Shown here: positions 1 through 5,022 of the stretch, in pieces
How positions within the stretch are numbered: position 1 is the stretch's first letter
How the letters are laid out: the number at the start of each line of letters is the position of its first letter
Position numbers and translations under genes: made by a program
Assembly: GCA_027346125.1 (NCBI GenBank)
Contig: DAIEST010000154.1
Location: 1-5,022, forward strand
From: Leptospirillum sp.
GTDB taxonomy: Bacteria; Nitrospirota; Leptospirillia; Leptospirillales; Leptospirillaceae
Reading direction: 5' to 3'
Length of the DNA stretch: 5,022 bases
Notes under the pieces: generated by a model
Databases searched by the model: none
What the model saw: the letters and a program-made list of their open reading frames with translations, nothing else
Told to the model about the DNA's origin: nothing

Positions 1-1
1 T

Positions 2-811
2 GTTTTTCAGCAGGCGGCCTTTGATGCGACCGGTCTGGACGCGGCCTATGTTCCGTTTGGGCTCTCCCCGGACCTGTTGCAGGAAGGGCTGAGAGCCATG
101 GACCTTTTGGGGGTCGCCGGCTTCAACGTGACTCTTCCCCATAAGGAAGCACTCCATGCCTGGGTCTCCACGAGGGATCCGGTTGCACGGAAAACGGGCT
201 CGGTCAATACGGTAATCCGGAAGGATTCCGGATGGTTCGGTGCAAATACGGATGTTCCGGGCTTTTGTGTGGCATTGCAACATTTTCTCACCCGGTCGGT
301 TGAATCCGGTGTGATGCATCCGCTGGTTCTGGGGGCGGGCGGATCGGCCCGCAGTGTCGTTGCCGGACTCTGGGAAATGGGATTTCCGGCTTTGACGATC
401 GTGAACCGGAACCGGAGAAGGGCTGAATCTCTTGTGGCTTTCTTGCGTCATTCGGGGATGCGGCAGGATGTGGAAATCCTGGACCTTGAGGAGTTCGGGC
501 GATGTGGTCTGAAGAAGAGCGATCTTGTGATCAATACCCTGTCCCGTGACGCTTATGAAGACAGATTTCCTCTTCTGGATCAGGTCGACCTCAAGGGGGT
601 TCGGGGATTTTATGACCTGTCGTATCAGAGAGACGGGGCTCTCACGCCATTTCTGGAGAAAGGGGAGCGGGAAGGCATTCCCGTCGATGACGGGATTGGG
701 ATGCTTCTGGAGCAGGGGGCTCTTTCGTTTGAATGGTGGACCGGTTTGCCAGCTCCACGAAAAGAGATGGCGAACGCCCTGTCGAGTTGTCTTGGAAAGG
801 CAATTCTCTAG
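2..811 (+). CDS. aroE: Shikimate dehydrogenase (NADP+), 5' end outside the window
   Basis: AroE reduces 3-dehydroshikimate to shikimate with NADPH in the cytoplasm, the fourth step of the chorismate/aromatic amino-acid pathway. The frame is open from base 2, so 269 residues are visible and probably only about 20 N-terminal residues, including the SxSxxxHN shikimate-binding motif, lie off the left edge. The TTG at 77 is an internal Leu codon, not the start: the preceding codons read FDATGLDAAYVPF, which is typical AroE N-terminal sequence. NVTLPHKEA holds the catalytic Lys (codon 143-145). GANTDVPGF holds the catalytic Asp (codon 251-253). The Rossmann glycine loop GAGGSARS starts near 332, followed by the NADP-binding NRNRRRAE segment. 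The C-terminal QGALSFEWWTG motif is intact. The gene ends in TAG and converges on ftsY, overlapping it by four bases. It is the only + strand gene here. Identification is firm. Confidence 0.96.
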   Translation, partial: VFQQAAFDATGLDAAYVPFGLSPDLLQEGLRAMDLLGVAGFNVTLPHKEALHAWVSTRDPVARKTGSVNTVIRKDSGWFGANTDVPGFCVALQHFLTRSVESGVMHPLVLGAGGSARSVVAGLWEMGFPALTIVNRNRRRAESLVAFLRHSGMRQDVEILDLEEFGRCGLKKSDLVINTLSRDAYEDRFPLLDQVDLKGVRGFYDLSYQRDGALTPFLEKGEREGIPVDDGIGMLLEQGALSFEWWTGLPAPRKEMANALSSCLGKAIL

Positions 812-1749
812 AACCGGTTCTCGTCCTGCCCGGAAGCATTCGGCCGAATGAGGGCTTTTGCGAACAGAACCGGATCGAACGTCAGCAGGTCTTCTTTCCC
901 TTCTCCGACACCGATAAATCTGACGGGGAGGCGGTATTTTCGTGCCAGGCTGACGGCGATGCCGCCTTTTGATGTTCCGTCCATTTTTGTAAGGATCATT
1001 CCTGTCAATGGAATGATCTTCTGGAAGTGCTCGATCTGACTCGCTGTGTTCTGTCCGAGTGTTGCGTCCAGTACGATCAGTGATTCGAAGGGGGTATCCC
1101 CAAGTTCTCTTTTGATCAGTCCGTGGACCTTTCCCAGTTCGGCCATCAGGTTGTGTTTGGTCTGAAGGCGTCCTGCGGTGTCGATGATGGCCACATCGAT
1201 CTTTCTCGCAATGGCAGCTTTGACGGTATCGAATGCAACCGCCCCCGGGTCCGCTCCTTCCTTTTGATGTACGACAGGAATCTCCAGTTTCTCTCCCCAG
1301 AGTCTCAGTTGCTGGACAGCCGCAGCCCGGAAGGTATCGGCAGCGCCAAGAAGAACGGACTTCCCCTGGTCTTTGAAGTAGCAGGCAAGCTTTCCCGTGG
1401 TTGTTGTCTTTCCAACGCCGTTGACTCCGACCATCAGAAGAATGATCGGGGTCTGTTCGGGCCGTTCGACCCAGAGCGGCGGATCCAGTGGAAAAAAGCT
1501 TGCGATCCGCTCTTCCAGAAAGACCATCGGGTCGGATGTATCTGTCCGGTCAGTGCCTTTTTCCCATTCCTTAAGCTCTGAGATCAGGGTAGTGGCCTGG
1601 GCGGGGCCGACATCGGACAACAGAAGGAGTTCTTCAAGTTCAGCATAGAACGAAGCGGTCCGCTCTTTTCGGAACAATGCCGCCAACCCGCTTCCAAGCC
1701 GTTCGCGGGTTTTTTTCAGACCTTCTCCAATTTTCTGGAATAGGCTCAT
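808..1749 (-). CDS. ftsY: Signal recognition particle receptor FtsY (SRP GTPase)
   Basis: FtsY is the membrane-associated GTPase that receives SRP-ribosome-nascent chain complexes and passes them to the Sec translocon. The 313-residue protein has a helical N domain (about 1-85) and the G domain. Visible GTPase motifs are GVNGVGKTTTT (P-loop, about 108-118), DTFRAAAVQQL (about 138-148), DTAGR (190-194), TKMDG (254-258, guanine specificity) and GVGEGKEDL (280-288). The long acidic A domain of E. coli FtsY (497 aa) is absent; the protein is essentially NG plus a short amphipathic start (MSLFQKIGEGLKKTRERL). An in-frame ATG at 1785 was rejected because it lies inside ybeY. The ATG at 1749 has GGAGGAG ten bases upstream and begins the family-typical sequence. 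It sits 4 nt after ybeY and is probably the last gene of the - strand series. Its TAG stop overlaps the aroE stop. Confidence 0.96.
   Translation of the reverse strand: MSLFQKIGEGLKKTRERLGSGLAALFRKERTASFYAELEELLLLSDVGPAQATTLISELKEWEKGTDRTDTSDPMVFLEERIASFFPLDPPLWVERPEQTPIILLMVGVNGVGKTTTTGKLACYFKDQGKSVLLGAADTFRAAAVQQLRLWGEKLEIPVVHQKEGADPGAVAFDTVKAAIARKIDVAIIDTAGRLQTKHNLMAELGKVHGLIKRELGDTPFESLIVLDATLGQNTASQIEHFQKIIPLTGMILTKMDGTSKGGIAVSLARKYRLPVRFIGVGEGKEDLLTFDPVLFAKALIRPNASGQDENRF
992..1020. repeat. Inverted repeat inside ftsY (9-bp perfect arms, 7-nt loop)
   Basis: GATCATTCC (994-1002) and GGAATGATC (1010-1018) are perfect reverse complements around a 7-nt loop. One G-T pair and one A-T pair extend the stem to 11. 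It lies in ftsY codons for IIPLTGMIL, just before the conserved TKMDG motif, and about 180 nt past the aroE stop on the + strand. Neither strand has a run of T after the stem, so it does not look like an intrinsic terminator. It may simply follow from the codons. Confidence 0.35.
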
Positions 1750-1753
1750 TCGT

Positions 1754-2272
1754 TTATTTCTCCTCCGGTTCCGGGATTTTTCCAAGGATCTCTGTGATGG
1801 TGTTTTTGTCCGTTTGAAGAAGAGGGTGATCGAGAAGGGCTTTTTTAAGTTTCCGTGCGACTCTTCTTTCGGCGAGCCTCATCTTCTCCGCTTCTTCTTC
1901 ACCGATCTCATGGTCGTACCCCTGAAGGTGACAGATGCCATGAATCAGGAGGTTGAGCAGTTCGGATTCGAGTGAGATGCCCTGTTCTCTTGCCTGACAT
2001 TCTGCCCGTTCGACCGAGATCAGGATCTCTCCGTCCGGAAACGGGATGTCTGGCGAAGGGGGAGAATCATACCTGAAAGAAAGAACATCCGTAGCCGAGT
2101 TCTTTCCGCGGTATTCGCGGTTGATGGAGCGAATGACGCGGTTATTGACGAAGATGATCCCGATTCTTTCGTGTCTGCAGCCGAGTGCGGATACGGCCTT
2201 GTCCGCACAAAACAGAAGTCGCTCGGTCGAAATGAGATATTTTCGTTGGCGGTTCTCCATTTCAATTGGCAT
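1754..2272 (-). CDS. ybeY: Endoribonuclease YbeY (rRNA maturation factor)
   Basis: YbeY is a zinc-dependent single-strand endoribonuclease needed for 16S rRNA 3'-end maturation and 70S ribosome quality control. The 172-residue protein carries the family's metal motif HGICHLQGYDH, with His111, His115 and His121, plus TDVLSF (61-66) and GEILIS (81-86). Its N-terminus MPIEMENRQRK matches the usual start of the family. The reading frame stays open about 400 nt further upstream, but that part overlies the HD-domain gene in another frame and does not look like protein, so it was excluded. The ATG at 2272 overlaps the end of the HD gene by 11 nt; the nearest AGGAG (2289-2293) is 16 nt upstream, so initiation probably relies on coupling. 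ATG 2260, four codons later, is an alternative. The C-terminus after the motif, about 50 residues of mostly charged helix, is a little longer than usual. The gene is followed 4 nt later by ftsY. Confidence 0.95.
   Translation of the reverse strand: MPIEMENRQRKYLISTERLLFCADKAVSALGCRHERIGIIFVNNRVIRSINREYRGKNSATDVLSFRYDSPPSPDIPFPDGEILISVERAECQAREQGISLESELLNLLIHGICHLQGYDHEIGEEEAEKMRLAERRVARKLKKALLDHPLLQTDKNTITEILGKIPEPEEK
1760..1766 (-). promoter_or_regulatory. Shine-Dalgarno site of ftsY
   Basis: On the - strand the sequence reads GGAGGAG, then ten bases, then the ATG at 1749. The site lies inside the last codons of ybeY (the Pro-Glu-Glu-Lys tail). It decides the ftsY start in favour of 1749 over the upstream in-frame ATG at 1785, and is the strongest ribosome-binding site in the window. 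Confidence 0.75.
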
Positions 2273-3908
2273 GGAGTGTTTTCTTTGGCTCCTGATGACC
2301 CTTTGTGTCGGGAGGTGTTGAGAACGCTTTGGGATAGGGCACTCTGTGATGATAGATGGAAACCAGGATGTGGGTAAAGGTATTTCTGATCGATGCGAGT
2401 TCGGCAAGCGAAAGAGGAGCCTCATCGAGCTGGCCATCCTTGACGATGTCGGAGAATACCTCTTCAACCATTCCCTTGATCCGGGCAGGTGTCGGATGAT
2501 GGCGTTGCAGCACTCGGCTTGATGCCTCCACTGCATCTGCCAGCATGATGATGGCCGTGATCCTTGAGTGCGGTTTCGGACCCGGATACCGGAAATCTGA
2601 GTCCTGTGCCGGTTGCCCCGAGTCCGGATCCTGATCGAAAGCCTTGCGGTAAAAGAACTGCATGAGTCTTGTTCCATGATGTTCGGGAATGGCGTGTATC
2701 ACAACCTCTGGCAAATGGTATTTGCGGGCGAGTTCCATTCCTTTGCGTACATGGTCGATCAGAATCAGCGCGCTCATCCGTGGCGTAAGAAGCTCATGGC
2801 GATTGTATGTGGCCTGATTCTCGATAAAGTATTGTGGACGGTCCATCTTTCCCACATCGTGGAAATAGGCGGAAACCCTGGCCAGCTTGGTATTTTCTCC
2901 GATGGCAAGGGCGGCAGCCTCGGAGAGATAGGAAAGGGCCATGCTGTGCTGGTAGGAGCCGGGAGCTTTCCAGTAGAAGTCCCGGAGAAGGGGATGGTTG
3001 ACGTCCAGAAGTTCCGTCAACGCCATGTCGGAAAGAACTCCGATGCCTTTTTCAAGGAGAGGAAGGATAAAGATGGCAGCCAGGACGCTGAGCAGAGATC
3101 CTCCCAGAGAGATCGAGAAGAGCCAGAGAGCCGGATAAGAGTTCAGCGGTTCTTCCCAGAGATGAATAATTCCGCTCAGGAAGAACAGAAAACCGCCGGT
3201 CAGTACCCCCGCCTTGATGAGTCCAAGACGCCCCTGGAAGAAGAATGCGGCCTGGCTTCCGAATATTGTGCAGATCAGGACAAACAGACCCAGCCATGAA
3301 GGGTTTGGGACCAGAATGGAAAGAATGACCCCGATTCCTATTGCGATGCCTGCCGTCATTCTCTGTCCTACAAGTAATGTTCCCAGAACACTGCTGGTGA
3401 TAGCGGGTAGCGTAAAGAGGGAAGCCTTGATTTCCGGCGAATGAAACGGGGCCGGGAATGCTCCCTTGGTCAGTGGCCAAAGAACCGTGTCCAGGATCAC
3501 TGGAAGAAGGAGAAGTGATGCCAGGATCGGGACCAGGTGTGTTTTGTTGATCGATTCATATTCATTCGGGGGCCCATGGATCGCATCGAAGATGGAGTAG
3601 AGGGTAAAGAGGAGAATCCCTGTCAGGAGTGTCGCACTGAAGACCAGTGCTGCGATGCTTGCAAATGAAGGATGGGGGGAAATCAGGGAATGAAGGGAAT
3701 TGACCGTTGGTCGGGTGATGCTCCCGTTTCCCGGAAAGACGGTCTTTGTCGAGAATGGCCAATGTACAAGCAGGAGCGATGTGAGCACAATGCCCCCTGT
3801 AAGGAGGGCAAATTGCCTGAGTTGTTTCTGGTCTTCCTGTGCCCAGTGATTATGATTGTTTTTCTGGGGACCAACGATGTCCCATATCGGAGTTTTCATA
3901 ACGTTCAT
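2262..3908 (-). CDS. Membrane HD-domain phosphohydrolase, PgpH/YqfF (7TM-HD) family, lacking the large extracytoplasmic domain
   Basis: Inner-membrane protein of about 548 residues with a cytoplasmic C-terminal HD hydrolase domain. Eight hydrophobic segments are visible near residues 33-50, 83-106, 124-143, 164-181, 186-201, 204-224, 231-250 and 262-284: one anchor helix plus a seven-helix block. HD-domain signatures follow: His321 in YQHSMALSYL, HDVGK (His350-Asp351), RPQYFIENQ, His386, EHHGTRL (His410-His411), FRYPGPKP (439-446) and LADAVEASSR (Asp458). In Listeria, PgpH of this family degrades cyclic di-AMP; that activity is inferred here, not shown. Family members usually carry some 200 residues outside the membrane between helices 1 and 2, whereas here only about 32 remain. 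The start is uncertain. ATG 3908 (AGGAG 13 nt upstream) or ATG 3899 both lie inside phoH, GTG 3788 would cut the first helix, and ATG 3983 lies deeper inside phoH. The gene sits between phoH and ybeY, as yqfF does in B. subtilis. Confidence 0.92.
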   Translation of the reverse strand: MNVMKTPIWDIVGPQKNNHNHWAQEDQKQLRQFALLTGGIVLTSLLLVHWPFSTKTVFPGNGSITRPTVNSLHSLISPHPSFASIAALVFSATLLTGILLFTLYSIFDAIHGPPNEYESINKTHLVPILASLLLLPVILDTVLWPLTKGAFPAPFHSPEIKASLFTLPAITSSVLGTLLVGQRMTAGIAIGIGVILSILVPNPSWLGLFVLICTIFGSQAAFFFQGRLGLIKAGVLTGGFLFFLSGIIHLWEEPLNSYPALWLFSISLGGSLLSVLAAIFILPLLEKGIGVLSDMALTELLDVNHPLLRDFYWKAPGSYQHSMALSYLSEAAALAIGENTKLARVSAYFHDVGKMDRPQYFIENQATYNRHELLTPRMSALILIDHVRKGMELARKYHLPEVVIHAIPEHHGTRLMQFFYRKAFDQDPDSGQPAQDSDFRYPGPKPHSRITAIIMLADAVEASSRVLQRHHPTPARIKGMVEEVFSDIVKDGQLDEAPLSLAELASIRNTFTHILVSIYHHRVPYPKAFSTPPDTKGHQEPKKTLHAN

Positions 3909-4845
3909 AGGCCTTGATGATCTCCTGGACAAGACGGTGGCGGACGACATCCACTTCATTGAAATAAAGAAACCGGATGCCATCGATGTTCTTCAGAATG
4001 TTCTGGACTTCGATGAGTCCGCTCGTCCTTCCCTGGGGCAGATCGATCTGGGTCACGTCTCCTGTAATGACGGCCTTGGAATTAAAGCCGATCCGGGTGA
4101 GAAACATCTTCATCTGTTCCACTGTCGCGTTCTGGGCTTCGTCCAGGATGACAAAGGAATCATTGAGGGTTCGTCCACGCATGAAGGCAAGAGGTGCAAT
4201 CTCGATTTCCCGTTTGTCGATCATGCGATTGACCTTGTCCACTTCAATCATGTCGAAAAGAGCGTCGTAGAGCGGTCGCAGATACGGGTTGATCTTCTCG
4301 GAAATATCGCCGGGAAGGAATCCCAGTTTTTCTCCGGCCTCGACTGCCGGCCGAACAAGGATGATTCGCCTGAAGGAATGTTTCAGCAGGTGAAAGACTG
4401 CCATGGCCATTGCGAGATAAGTTTTCCCTGTCCCTGCCGGCCCGATGCCAAATACGATGTCGTGGGCCTTGATTGCCTGGATATAGTGGAGTTGGTTGGA
4501 CGACTTTGGAAAGATAACCCGTTTTCGGCTATTGATGGGGATGAATTCGGACAGGAGATCCTTCAGGGTGATGTTGGGCGACGTTCTGGTCAGGGTAATG
4601 GCCTGACGGATCTCCTCTTCCCGGACCGAGTACCCGGCGGCCATGAGGGAGGCCAGTTCGCTGATGACTTTTTCCCCTTGCAGTATCTTCTCTTCATCTC
4701 CTGTTGCAATCAATTGGTGTCCGGTTGCAATCAGGCGAATGCCGAATGCCTGTTCAAAGAGCCGCAGGTGGTGATTCTTTTCCCCAAAAAAGGAGACGGC
4801 ATCGATTCCATCAGGGAGGTCAAAGGTTTTCTGGATGGGATCCAT
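3850..4845 (-). CDS. phoH: PhoH-family ATPase (YbeZ/PhoL type)
   Basis: Cytoplasmic P-loop ATPase of 331 residues, a normal length for the family. YbeZ-type PhoH proteins are thought to be RNA-related ATPases or helicases and are known partners of YbeY. The N-terminal part (about 1-100) is the small domain seen in YbeZ-like members (GIRLIATGHQLIATGDEEK region). The ATPase domain begins near PKSSNQLHYIQAI. Walker A is GPAGTGKTYLA (135-145), Walker B is FVILDEAQN (231-239), followed by FLTRIG (248-253) and TGDVTQIDLPQG (261-272). The arginine-rich DVVRHRLVQEII (299-310) completes the usual C-terminal pattern. The start ATG at 4845 overlaps the stop of the upstream stress-protein gene (TGATG). 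The only purine-rich stretch upstream (AGGGGA) is 18 nt away, so translation is probably coupled. The last 59 nt are shared, in another frame, with the start of the HD-domain gene. Confidence 0.96.
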   Translation of the reverse strand: MDPIQKTFDLPDGIDAVSFFGEKNHHLRLFEQAFGIRLIATGHQLIATGDEEKILQGEKVISELASLMAAGYSVREEEIRQAITLTRTSPNITLKDLLSEFIPINSRKRVIFPKSSNQLHYIQAIKAHDIVFGIGPAGTGKTYLAMAMAVFHLLKHSFRRIILVRPAVEAGEKLGFLPGDISEKINPYLRPLYDALFDMIEVDKVNRMIDKREIEIAPLAFMRGRTLNDSFVILDEAQNATVEQMKMFLTRIGFNSKAVITGDVTQIDLPQGRTSGLIEVQNILKNIDGIRFLYFNEVDVVRHRLVQEIIKAYERYENSDMGHRWSPEKQS

Positions 4846-5021
4846 CAGGATTTCGGCCCGGCTTCCCCTGAAGAAATAAGAGAGTCATAGAGATTTGCAG
4901 GAGGATCCGTTGGGTTGAAATGCTGGCTTAGTTCCCGATTGACCGGGTCAGGTTTCAGGAGAATGACCGGGATGGGAGAATGGTGCAGGACAGAGGTCGA
5001 TGTGGATCCAAGAAGAATCCG
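4845..5021 (-). CDS. Universal stress protein (UspA family), C-terminal end only
   Basis: A frame too short for most ORF callers enters from the right edge and ends in TGA at 4845-4847, giving 58 visible residues. The first ones read LGSTSTSVLHHSPIPVIL, which matches the end of the UspA fold: the G-S/T of the nucleotide-binding loop, the S-x-x-V-L-x-x-x helix start, and the final beta strand P-V-I-L-L. UspA-family proteins are small cytoplasmic nucleotide-binding proteins linked to stress survival; the partner and trigger here are unknown. After the last strand about 35 polar residues follow (from KPDPVNRELSQHF to the end GEAGPKS), longer than the few residues usual after this strand. The stop shares one base with the phoH start (TGATG). 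Only the family C-terminus can be seen, so ATP binding and domain number cannot be judged. Confidence 0.8.
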   Translation of the reverse strand, partial: RILLGSTSTSVLHHSPIPVILLKPDPVNRELSQHFNPTDPPANLYDSLISSGEAGPKS

Positions 5022-5022
5022 C

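Noticed and set aside
77..811. TTG at 77 as the aroE start.
   Set aside because: The frame is open to the left edge and the upstream residues match conserved AroE sequence, so the gene is cut by the window, not started there.
1750..1785. A 12-residue N-terminal extension of FtsY from ATG 1785.
   Set aside because: It overlaps the ybeY C-terminus, gives an atypical Arg-rich lead and lacks a ribosome-binding site as good as the GGAGGAG before ATG 1749.
2273..2677. A 135-codon upstream extension of the ybeY frame, suggesting a longer or fused YbeY.
   Set aside because: The extension overlies the HD catalytic domain in another frame and is Arg/Ser-rich with no domain. Known YbeY proteins begin at the MPIEMENRQRK position.
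2613..3299. A 228-codon open frame on the + strand antisense to the HD-domain gene.
   Set aside because: It mirrors the membrane and HD regions of a clear - strand gene and has no recognisable domain of its own.
4703..4733. Direct repeat GTTGCAATCA at 4703-4712 and 4724-4733, possibly a duplication or regulatory repeat.
   Set aside because: It encodes the two LIATG units of the PhoH N-terminal domain, where family members have similar paired strands; spacing is an exact seven codons, so coding explains it.
3856..4890. A 344-codon open frame on the + strand lying antisense across the whole of phoH.
   Set aside because: Its translation shows no family motifs, while the - strand frame is an unmistakable PhoH. 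Long antisense frames arise from codon bias in the real gene.

Overview
The window is almost wholly coding. It reads as a core-genome region of a bacterium of moderate GC (slightly above 50 % by eye). No tRNA, rRNA, CRISPR array, insertion sequence or phage gene is visible. The linked order phoH - membrane HD-domain gene - ybeY is widely conserved; Bacillus subtilis has phoH-yqfF-yqfG. The lineage cannot be fixed from the sequence. A Gram-negative group such as Nitrospirota or Desulfobacterota is a low-confidence guess.

Layout. The + strand carries one gene, aroE (shikimate dehydrogenase), cut by the left edge and lacking only its first few residues. Everything else is on the - strand, transcribed right to left as one tightly packed series. 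First comes the C-terminal end of a universal stress protein (cut by the right edge), then phoH (PhoH/YbeZ-type ATPase). Next is an eight-helix membrane protein with a cytoplasmic HD phosphohydrolase domain (PgpH/YqfF type), then ybeY (endoribonuclease) and finally ftsY (SRP receptor GTPase). The joints are a 1-nt overlap (TGATG), an overlap of about 59 nt, an 11-nt overlap and a 4-nt gap, so co-transcription and translational coupling are very likely. ftsY and aroE converge and overlap tail to tail by the four bases CTAG, which give each gene its TAG stop.

How the genes work together. PhoH/YbeZ and YbeY are known partners in rRNA maturation and ribosome quality control. FtsY docks translating ribosomes at the membrane. 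The HD protein belongs to a family that in Listeria hydrolyses cyclic di-AMP. The cluster therefore joins ribosome/RNA maintenance, membrane targeting and probably nucleotide second-messenger turnover, with a stress protein at its upstream side. The main oddity is that the HD protein lacks nearly all of the large extracytoplasmic domain normally found between its first and second membrane helices. I see no wholly new system here.
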